Assembly: GCA_021836665.1 (NCBI GenBank)
Contig: JAKBHQ010000060.1
Location: forward strand, 1 to 5,702
Length of the DNA: 5,702 nt
Source: Thermoplasmata archaeon
GTDB lineage: Bacteria > Actinomycetota > Acidimicrobiia > Acidimicrobiales > Acidimicrobiaceae
Reading direction: 5' to 3'
Shown: one piece after another, positions 1-5,351 of the stretch
Layout of the letters: each line of letters starts with the position of its first letter
Position numbering within the stretch: position 1 is the first letter of the stretch
Notes under the pieces: generated by a model
What the model saw: the letters and a program-made list of their open reading frames with translations, nothing else
The model's database searches: none
What the model was told of the DNA's origin: nothing
Program-made: the position numbers and the translations under genes

Positions 1-201
1 CCCGCTGGGTCCGAGACGGCTTGGGATCTTCTCAATCCTGCCTGCACTGCAGGAAAAGTAGCAAAGGAGGTGGGTTAGCGCTACGACAGATAGACGCGCC
101 ATCGGAAGGGTTAAAAGGGTTGGTGTTAGGGGTTAAAGGAATAGCAGTTCCAATTTATTGGATTACCGGAAACTTTTCAGTGAATTGAAATAAGGAATTA
201 A
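1..201. other. Left edge, no supported gene
   Basis: Frame 1 on the plus strand is open from the window edge to a TAG at 76-78 (25 codons), so this could be the C-terminus of a gene starting outside, but the peptide is not recognisable. An AAAGGAGGTG stretch at 62-71 looks like an ideal Shine-Dalgarno sequence, yet no ATG, GTG or TTG follows at a usable distance. Positions 79-201 are AT-richer, with stops in all frames. The left end of the neighbouring insertion sequence is not visible here, so the break that truncated the transposase probably lies near 200. Confidence 0.3.
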
Positions 202-528
202 AGGAAAGCCCGAATAATCATAAAGAGCGATCTTGGCCTTTGTCCTGTCTATCAGCAGCCTGCTGCTCGCACGAGTGCGCATCTGTTTATCTCCGTTCTT
301 GCCTATCACCTCTACGGAGCAATCGGCTATGAACTTTTCACCAAGTCAGATGCCAGACTTCCCTCGACGATTTTTGAACGCTTAGCTACCCATATGAGAG
401 TCACCGCCACCCTGACTGACGCGGAGTGAAAGGTTTATCACCAACGAGTCTCTACTACTCCAGATCCCGACCAACGCCAGATCCTTGACTTTTCCAGATT
501 TGTGACCCCTTGCCCATACGAGCCGTAG
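202..528 (+). pseudogene. IS1634-type transposase remnant, C-terminal part only
   Basis: Frame 1 translates into a stretch typical of the C-terminal end of IS1634-group (IS4-superfamily, DDE) transposases: KSDLGLCPVYQQ, then a segment containing HLFISVLAYHL, then a short region ending in ATHMRVTATLTDAE. This corresponds to the conserved SDLGLRP-H and HLFISVLAYHL blocks that follow the catalytic core in these roughly 500-residue proteins. Frame 1 is interrupted by TGA at 427-429, and the homologous reading KVYHQRVSTTPDPDQRQ continues in the same frame to TAG at 526-528. Both 5' truncation (a TAA at 199-201 in frame, with no upstream homology) and the internal stop mark it as dead. The TGA probably replaces a GGA glycine codon, since family members often read -GK-YH- here. 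The family call is from memory of the motif; the interruption is read directly. Confidence 0.8.
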
Positions 529-1271
529 CCAGTTTGTAGTGCCCCATCCACTGGGACTAACCAGCTGAGCTGGGGATTCTTGGGCGGGAATTGAAAGTTG
601 GCTTGAGGCTGATTGTTGCGTGGGCGTCCTCACCAAAGGCACTAGACCTGGGCCGGTTTACCGCCGAGTTCACCAGCCCAGCACCACAAACCGGACTAAT
701 TTCAAGAGTCCGAAACATCATGGTGATGTCTTCAAGTTTAAGGTATTCGATCCCGATCATGAAGATCCGAGTCGCTCCGGGACATCGTTCCAGCGTGTCA
801 TCATGCGGTGGGTTGATTGATCGACCCGTGTCACATCGCCGGACCGCCCAAGTCGGTCGAGTACCGAGCGATGAATGATCTCTTGACGCGAGACGTTTTC
901 AAATTCGCAGAGGGAGGCGAGCGTTCCCTCGATCGTGCTGTCGGCTCTATTAGTACTTGGTCAGAGGTCTCAGGTGCAACACTTACTGCCGGGCACTAAT
1001 TTTCCTTACCAAACCACGTCGGTGTTGTTGAACCAAACGCCGCGCAATCAGCTAAGGCCTGCCTAGAGACATGCATAAAGATCTTTGTAGCCAATTCTTA
1101 TTTTGTTGACTCAAGGTTTACCAAGATGTCCGGATGAGAACCCAGCGTCTTGTCGTTGTGCCCGTAATCAGCTTCAAGACCGGCTTCTGGCGTTGCAGGG
1201 CTGGGCGGTCTTCTTGGTCGTATGTTCGTTAGGCCAGCGGGATGTGATGTTGGTGCGCTAATTTTGTTGCG
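529..1271. other. Gene-poor, probably decayed region
   Basis: No convincing intact gene in 743 bases. Immediately after the transposase remnant is a short perfect palindrome CCAGCT-G-AGCTGG (561-573). Several overlapping short frames are open on both strands, none with a recognised domain, and none has a good ribosome binding site. The most protein-like is frame 1 on the plus strand from about 817 to a TGA at 1135-1137, interrupted only by TAA at 997-999; it could be a second gene remnant. A weak 7-bp stem (AAGACCG 1176-1182 with CGGTCTT 1206-1212, 23-base loop) lies downstream of the exporter stop on the minus strand but has no T-tract. Confidence 0.45.
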
Positions 1272-2693
1272 TTAAGCGGCTAGAGGGGATGGACTACGAG
1301 GGCGAATGAATTGGCTCGCAAGACCGGACATTGCCGCCATGGACGCTGCGTACCACCACAGGTGATGGAAGTTTGCGAGATCAGGGAGCGAACCATGGGT
1401 CGACTCGAGGATCACTACCATTATGGCGATGCCAAAGGCGCCCCCAATCTGCCTGGCGGTCTGGTTTACTGCACTACCAACAGCGAAGCGGTCCGCGTGA
1501 AGACTGGAAACCGCCGCAGCGCTTAGTACGGGGAAGGTGAAACCGATTCCAAGGCCGGTGATGATAGTAGCGGGCAGCCACAGAGCGAGATATTCGGGAT
1601 GGAGGCCGATAAGCAATGCGTACCACGCCAAGCCACCAGCGAAAAGTGTTGAACCAACAGTGATGACCGGACGGAAGCCGATTCGCGATGCCAACCTGCC
1701 GGCAGGTCCCGATACAGCTGCCACAACTAGCGGCCCCGGAGTTACGGCCAGTCCAGCTGAGAGGATTGAATAGTGCCAGACGCCCGTAAGAAAAAGTATG
1801 TTGCCAAGCAACATAGCGAAGAATCCCATAGCGTAGAGGAGCGTCGCAGCATTAGCTACGGTGAAGGATCGCTGCGAAAATAGGGTTAAGTCAAGGACCG
1901 GAGATACGTGGCGTGCCGATCGGACCAAGAAGGCGATACCTAGAACGATACTGGCTCCGAAGGAGCCGATTACCGATATGCTTGACCAACCCCAGGCGGG
2001 ACCTTGCGATATTCCCAGGACAATTGCTGCCAGCGCCATTGCGACAAGTACCGCACCCAAGTAGTCAGGCACCGCCCCTTGACTTTCTGTCTTCGACTCG
2101 ACTAGTACCTGTCGACCGAAAAGCCAAGCAGCGAGGCCGAGCGGAATGTTGGCATAGAAGATCCAATGCCAACTAGCTACGGAGATCAGACCGGCTCCGA
2201 GTGATGGTCCCGTTGCCACTGCTAATGCTCCGATACCTCCCCACAAGGCCACCATCTGTGATCTTCGTTCGGCCGTGAAGGCGCCGAGCAGGAGACCTAG
2301 CGATGCGGGAAGCATCGCTGCTGCACCGGTTCCCTCGATCACTCTGCCGACAATTAACACCGTAACCGAAGGGGCCAGGCCGCACATTGCCGAACCCGCA
2401 CAGAACACAGCAAGGCCCCAAAAAAAGACCAAGCGTCGGCCCAGACGGTCCGCTGTTCTGCCCGCAACGACGAGGAGTGCGCCAAACACGACGCTATAGC
2501 CGGTTATGACCCAGGCAAGTGTTGAAGTGGCGTCGCGAGGGAAGGACCGCTCAAGTGACGGAAAAGCTACATTGACGATCGAAAGATCTAGTGAAGCCAT
2601 AAAGGCTCCCAGTGCAGTAACCACAAATACCGCAGTCGACCTGCCACCATGGCCATGTTCAGAATTGGGTAATCCATTGGTCGATCGCTTCAT
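1272..2693 (-). CDS. MFS drug exporter, DHA2 (EmrB/QacA) type
   Basis: A 473-residue integral membrane transporter of the major facilitator superfamily, expected to export small hydrophobic or toxic compounds by proton antiport; the substrate cannot be told. Motifs in order: LDLSIVNVAFPSL at residues 35-47 (motif D1 in TM1), GRTADRLGRR at 78-87 (motif A, loop 2-3), GRVIEGTGAAAMLP at 116-129 (motif B with its Arg117), GGIGALAVATGPSLGAG at 152-168 (motif C, the antiporter signature) and WHWIFYANIPLG at 175-186, diagnostic of the 14-TM DHA2 branch. Length fits the family (about 450-550). The ATG at 2693 is chosen over the TTG one codon upstream because a TATAAT box ends 7 bases before it, suggesting a leaderless mRNA; no Shine-Dalgarno sequence is visible. 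It is divergent from an HxlR regulator, its likely repressor. The stop is TAA at 1274-1272; no strong terminator follows. Confidence 0.93.
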   Translation of the reverse strand: MKRSTNGLPNSEHGHGGRSTAVFVVTALGAFMASLDLSIVNVAFPSLERSFPRDATSTLAWVITGYSVVFGALLVVAGRTADRLGRRLVFFWGLAVFCAGSAMCGLAPSVTVLIVGRVIEGTGAAAMLPASLGLLLGAFTAERRSQMVALWGGIGALAVATGPSLGAGLISVASWHWIFYANIPLGLAAWLFGRQVLVESKTESQGAVPDYLGAVLVAMALAAIVLGISQGPAWGWSSISVIGSFGASIVLGIAFLVRSARHVSPVLDLTLFSQRSFTVANAATLLYAMGFFAMLLGNILFLTGVWHYSILSAGLAVTPGPLVVAAVSGPAGRLASRIGFRPVITVGSTLFAGGLAWYALLIGLHPEYLALWLPATIITGLGIGFTFPVLSAAAVSSLHADRFAVGSAVNQTARQIGGAFGIAIMVVILESTHGSLPDLANFHHLWWYAASMAAMSGLASQFIRPRSPSPLAA

Positions 2694-2698
2694 CAATG

Positions 2699-2722
2699 CT
2701 ATTATACAGAATAGGTTCTATT
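2699..2722. promoter_or_regulatory. Candidate HxlR operator: three alternating half-sites
   Basis: Plus strand reads CTATT (2699-2703), AATAG (2710-2714) and CTATT (2718-2722). Adjacent pairs form inverted repeats with 6- and 3-base spacers, and the outer two are direct repeats 19 bases apart (about two helical turns). The array covers the -10 box and the whole spacer of the exporter promoter and lies just ahead of the regulator start. Binding of a dimeric winged-helix regulator here would block the exporter and could autoregulate. The repeats are seen directly; the binding is inferred. Confidence 0.45.
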
Positions 2723-2728
2723 ATGCAA
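2701..2728 (-). promoter_or_regulatory. Promoter of the MFS exporter, probably leaderless
   Basis: On the minus strand a perfect -10 hexamer TATAAT (2706-2701) is preceded by TTGCAT (2728-2723) at 16 bases. From the -10 box to the A of the exporter ATG there are only 7 bases (AGCATTG), so transcription would start at or next to the initiation codon. That arrangement is common in actinomycetes. The -35 match is weak (3 of 6). Confidence 0.6.
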
Positions 2729-2746
2729 GTGACTATGCTAGCGAGT

Positions 2747-3286
2747 ATGGAACACAAGAGCCTTTCCGGCATGGACTGCTCGGTCGCCCAGTGTCTGGAG
2801 GTCGTTGGCGAGTGGTGGAGCATGCTGATTATGCGCGACGCTTTCCTGGGAGTGAGAAGGTTTAACGAGTTTCAGAGTCGACTTGGAATATCAAGCAATA
2901 TCCTCCAGCGGCGACTCGATCGACTGGTTGAAGCTGGCGTTCTGGCAAAAGTGCGCTATAGCGACCATCCGCCACGCAACGAGTACCGACTCACCAACAA
3001 GGGATTCGACCTATGGCCGGTATTGAATGCGATGCGACAGTGGGGGGACCGCTATGCCGCTCCGGACGGACCACCGCTGCTGATCGTTCACGACGGATGC
3101 GGGTCGGTATGCGAAACGATTCAGGTCTGCTCATCCTGCGGAGTTTCGATTGATCCTCGAGGAATAAGCGTGGTTGCTGGGCCCGGTCGAAGCGGAGAAG
3201 ACCTGATTCCGAAAGAGGCCGATAAACGAAAGCGGCCGATAAACGAAAGCTCAAGTCATTCGACTATCGGTTCTTTATCAAAATAG
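2747..3286 (+). CDS. HxlR-family winged-helix regulator with Cys-rich tail
   Basis: A 179-residue transcription regulator of the HxlR (DUF24, MarR-like) family. Residues 10-105 carry the family pattern: DCSVAQCLEVVGEWWSMLIMRD, then FLGVRRFNEFQSRLGIS, NILQRRLDRLVEAGVL (recognition helix region), the wing around RNEYRLTNKG, and a dimerising helix with WPVLNAMRQWGDRY. Cys11 sits at the N-terminal cysteine position that senses electrophiles or oxidants in relatives such as YodB, CatR and HypR; a second Cys is at 16. The tail has C118, C122, C128 and C131 (GCGSVC and VCSSCG), resembling a small zinc ribbon seen in many actinobacterial members. The ATG at 2747 gives the usual distance to the first Cys; in-frame ATGs at 2696, 2723 and 2735 are possible but would overlap the operator or lengthen the N-terminus atypically. 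The divergent exporter is the obvious target. Residues from about 157 onward are altered by a 17-bp duplication. Confidence 0.88.
   Translation: MEHKSLSGMDCSVAQCLEVVGEWWSMLIMRDAFLGVRRFNEFQSRLGISSNILQRRLDRLVEAGVLAKVRYSDHPPRNEYRLTNKGFDLWPVLNAMRQWGDRYAAPDGPPLLIVHDGCGSVCETIQVCSSCGVSIDPRGISVVAGPGRSGEDLIPKEADKRKRPINESSSHSTIGSLSK
3217..3250 (+). repeat. 17-bp perfect tandem duplication inside the regulator gene
   Basis: GGCCGATAAACGAAAGC occurs twice without a gap (3217-3233 and 3234-3250). As 17 is not a multiple of three, gain or loss of one unit shifts the frame after residue 162 of the regulator. With one unit, the frame would read on to a TGA at 3346-3348 (194 residues in total), overlapping the end of the convergent membrane protein gene. 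Confidence 0.92.
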
Positions 3287-3340
3287 AAAGCTTTGACTTT
3301 GGTGACTGTGAACCTAGGCGTCATAGGGCCAGGTGCCGAA

Positions 3341-4519
3341 TTAGATGAATACCACTAGTTGGGCAGCACTCAAAGCGGTAGCGACAAATAAGACCGAGTA
3401 CCACCAGCGAATTGGCCTTTTAGAGTAGAAGATTATTAGCCAACCGAAAACCCACACCAGATCTATGCTGCGTAGGTAGTTATCATTGGGCCAAATCTCG
3501 CCTGAAAGGCTTACGGAAAGCGCAATCATTGCTGCGAAGGTGATTTTAAATAATGCTGGTATGGAGTTTGAACGGTACCTTGCAAAGGCAAGTATGACCA
3601 GCAGCACTAGCGACGCGAACTGTATGACCCAAAGAGAGTTGCCAATTGGCAAGGGATGCTGAATTCGCTCCCAGATACCTCGGAGCATTGCGACAAATGG
3701 TAAAGAAAGATTGCTTGAAATATCGCTGCGTAGCGGTTCGTGCTGCTCGACAAGACTAATTACAAACTGCCAAACCATAAAGGTCGAGAGCGGTATCAGC
3801 CAAGTGTAGATGGGTATAAGGGCACCTTTTCTCGCATGTCTTGTTTTAGCGATCAACGTCAAGAACCAGTAGATGCCTAAGGAAAGCACCAGCACCATGC
3901 CGGTCTCTTTAGCCAGTACCGACAGGCTGAGCAGGAGACTGGCTAGCCAATATTGGTTTTTCAGTAGGTAATAGATTGCCGCTAGCAGCAGTGCAGAGGC
4001 GGTGGGTTCGGTAAGGTCCCTGCCGACGCTGAAAAAGTAGCCTGGAAATGCCGCTATTGCCAGACCGAGCGATGGGTGCCTACCCGACTCCCTTGCCAAG
4101 AGGGCCGCAAAGAAGGCGATTGCTGTCCAAGCTAAAAGCTCGACCAAAATCATTGCAAAGGGAACTAGGTGCGGATCACCAAAAGATATCAACCACGACA
4201 GCAACGGGTAAAGGATCCTTTGCGCCCTGATCGGACTGTCGAATGTTATACCAGAGTAGGACCTAGAGGTGGAAAAGGGATCTAAAGCTAGTCGGAAGTA
4301 AAACTGCCCATCGTATCCGGAGCCCTGGATTATTGGGATCTTCATGCCGAGCTTATTCTCGTTGACATATTGGCTGCCAGCCACGATCAAAGCTGATGCA
4401 TATCCGCGCGCAGCTATGAGTATTCTGGCAAGCAGGTAAAGCCCGCCTAGAAAAAAAGCGACGGTGGCCACCCTTGCCGGCGAGCGAAGACTTTTTTCAG
4501 AGCGATCTCTGAGGCTCAA
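3341..4519 (-). CDS. Polytopic membrane protein, GT-C glycosyltransferase-like
   Basis: A strongly hydrophobic 392-residue protein with roughly ten membrane segments; the first spans about residues 17-37. It resembles uncharacterised bacterial membrane proteins with a GT-C-like layout, which in characterised cases move a sugar from a polyprenyl-phosphate donor on the outer face of the membrane. Recognisable pieces are GYDGQFYFRLALDP at 68-81 (an acidic residue, Asp70, in the large first external loop, the usual catalytic place in GT-C enzymes), RAQRILYPLLSW at 98-109, VGRDLTEP at 165-172 and VLAKETG at 201-207. Donor and acceptor are unknown and catalysis is inferred only. The start is taken as TTG at 4519 because AGGAGGG (4533-4527) lies 7 bases upstream; the ATG at 4537 would add six residues but has no ribosome binding site. 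The gene ends in TAA, 54 bases from the convergent regulator gene. A non-enzymatic membrane protein remains possible. Confidence 0.75.
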   Translation of the reverse strand: MSLRDRSEKSLRSPARVATVAFFLGGLYLLARILIAARGYASALIVAGSQYVNENKLGMKIPIIQGSGYDGQFYFRLALDPFSTSRSYSGITFDSPIRAQRILYPLLSWLISFGDPHLVPFAMILVELLAWTAIAFFAALLARESGRHPSLGLAIAAFPGYFFSVGRDLTEPTASALLLAAIYYLLKNQYWLASLLLSLSVLAKETGMVLVLSLGIYWFLTLIAKTRHARKGALIPIYTWLIPLSTFMVWQFVISLVEQHEPLRSDISSNLSLPFVAMLRGIWERIQHPLPIGNSLWVIQFASLVLLVILAFARYRSNSIPALFKITFAAMIALSVSLSGEIWPNDNYLRSIDLVWVFGWLIIFYSKRPIRWWYSVLFVATALSAAQLVVFI

Positions 4520-4526
4520 AGCAGTA

Positions 4527-4533
4527 CCCTCCT
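4527..4533 (-). promoter_or_regulatory. Shine-Dalgarno sequence that decides a TTG start
   Basis: Minus strand AGGAGGG followed by 7 bases (TACTGCT) and TTG at 4519. This near-consensus site lies inside the reading frame that would begin at the upstream ATG (4537), and so argues for initiation at TTG. Confidence 0.7.
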
Positions 4534-4751
4534 GCATCTCAACACAATATCTGCCGAGACCTACCGCCGAGACGGCTGCATTAATCGTGACCCAACCAGT
4601 GAGTATTATTTTTCATATTTAAATACTGAAATGATTGAATTCGAAATTGACCAGACGCCCAAGTTGCTTGGATTCGAAAGTATATTGCTGACATAGATGG
4701 CGCAATAAATTAGAAGTTGCTGCTCTATCGCTACCCTTTTGACCTCGGCTT

Positions 4752-4789
4752 TTGTTGACGAATTTAAAGCCGACTAAACAAGTCAACAA
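4752..4789. repeat. Perfect 8-bp inverted repeat TTGTTGAC / GTCAACAA
   Basis: TTGTTGAC (4752-4759) is matched by its exact reverse complement GTCAACAA (4782-4789), with 22 bases between. Centre-to-centre distance is 30 bases, near three helical turns, so a pair of half-sites for a regulator is as plausible as a hairpin. It lies about 215 bases upstream of hypA, in the likely promoter zone. Confidence 0.5.
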
Positions 4790-4929
4790 CAGGTTAAATG
4801 ATGATGTCCTTTGTCTTCTTGAGGATGAAACGTATATCGAATCACCGAAACAATATTGGAATATATCAGGCGGTGAATATTTCCCTATTGATCCGGGTTT
4901 TTGTTCCTTCCTATCCGATATTCTTGCAC

Positions 4930-4981
4930 CTGAGACTATTTCGGGTGGGCTGCCAAAGGGCGGTTGTTCATCCAGTCTCAG
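4930..4981 (+). repeat. Perfect 8-bp inverted repeat just upstream of hypA
   Basis: CTGAGACT (4930-4937) pairs exactly with AGTCTCAG (4974-4981), enclosing 36 bases that include a possible small inner stem (GCC-AAAG-GGC). The structure would end only 13 bases before the hypA ribosome binding site, so it could act as a leader hairpin on the operon mRNA. There is no T-tract, so it is not a classical terminator. Confidence 0.45.
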
Positions 4982-5004
4982 AATCCTTGGGGGAAAGGAA
5001 ATTC

Positions 5005-5349
5005 ATGCACGAGTATGGAATAGCGGAGGAACTCGCCGTAGCGGTGAAGCGCGCTATTTCGGGTCATGGAGACAATCGCGTCGTTCGAATTGTTGTCGAG
5101 GCAGGGGCTGGCGCCCTAGAACATGGAAGTCTTGATTTGGCTTTTGCTCACGCGAGCGAGGGAACTAACTTTGCTAATGCAGAGCTGATTATCCAAAAAG
5201 CTGAGAGAATGTACCACTGTTTGGACTGCGGGATCGACTTCAGCAATTCTGACTCTCCTAGTGGAATCTGTCCAAGCTGCAAAAGCAGCGAAACCATATC
5301 AGCCCCTAGCCACGACATAACACTCAAATCAGTAGAAATTGAGGATTAA
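5005..5349 (+). CDS. hypA: Hydrogenase nickel metallochaperone HypA
   Basis: A 114-residue HypA/HybF protein, which delivers Ni(II), with HypB, to the large subunit of [NiFe]-hydrogenases in the cytoplasm. It starts with MHEYGIAEEL: the N-terminal Met-His-Glu is the nickel site (His2, Glu3). The zinc site is complete: Cys72, Cys75, Cys89 and Cys92 in a CxxC-x13-CxxC arrangement. The central part has the family pattern EHGSLDLAFAHASEGT followed by AELIIQ. Length matches the family (about 113-120). The ATG at 5005 is fixed by the need for His2 and by AAGGA at 4995-4999; the frame is open further upstream but that extension is not HypA-like. The gene ends 2 bases before the hydrogenase small subunit, so the two are surely co-transcribed and probably translationally coupled. 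hypB and the other maturation genes are not in the window. Confidence 0.95.
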   Translation: MHEYGIAEELAVAVKRAISGHGDNRVVRIVVEAGAGALEHGSLDLAFAHASEGTNFANAELIIQKAERMYHCLDCGIDFSNSDSPSGICPSCKSSETISAPSHDITLKSVEIED

Positions 5350-5351
5350 GC

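Larger units (their letters stand above)
4538..5004. other. AT-rich divergent intergenic region upstream of hypA
   Basis: A 467-base interval between the divergent membrane protein gene and the hydrogenase operon, so it should contain promoters for both. Visible elements are TATTTAAATA, an AGTATT/AATACT inverted repeat (4602-4607 and 4622-4627), two copies of ATTCGAAA (4639-4646 and 4672-4679), the palindrome CCAAG-TTG-CTTGG (4659-4671), and a TTGACC (4739-4744) with TTTAAA 18 bases downstream as a weak promoter candidate. No clear sigma-54 (GG-N10-GC) site was seen. Two longer inverted repeats are listed separately. A frame open from 4752 into hypA is unrecognisable and probably not a gene. 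Confidence 0.5.

Noticed and set aside
62..71. AAAGGAGGTG, ideal Shine-Dalgarno or the complement of a 16S 3' end
   Set aside because: No start codon follows at a usable distance and no other rRNA sequence is next to it. It is probably chance within the open frame at the edge.
561..573. CCAGCT-G-AGCTGG as the right terminal repeat of the insertion sequence
   Set aside because: No matching left end is present, and a short palindrome alone does not define an IS terminus.
382..642. Minus-strand 86-codon frame
   Set aside because: It lies opposite the transposase remnant, whose plus-strand reading has clear family motifs; the minus-strand peptide has none.
591..878. Plus-strand 95-codon frame and the overlapping 620-820 frame as genes
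   Set aside because: No domain, no ribosome binding site, and competing open frames in the same stretch. Amino-acid composition does not stand out.
1176..1212. AAGACCG/CGGTCTT stem as a terminator for the exporter gene
   Set aside because: The loop is 23 bases, the stem is only 7 bp and there is no T-run on the minus strand.
4798..5004. Upstream in-frame extension that would give HypA a further 69 residues
   Set aside because: HypA needs Met-His-Glu at its N-terminus. The ATG at 5005 gives exactly this and has AAGGA in front. The extension is not HypA-like and comes from AT-rich leader sequence.
4752..5135. A 127-codon plus-strand frame overlapping the start of hypA
   Set aside because: It begins with TTG within an inverted repeat, has no ribosome site or recognised domain, and its second half is an out-of-frame reading of hypA.
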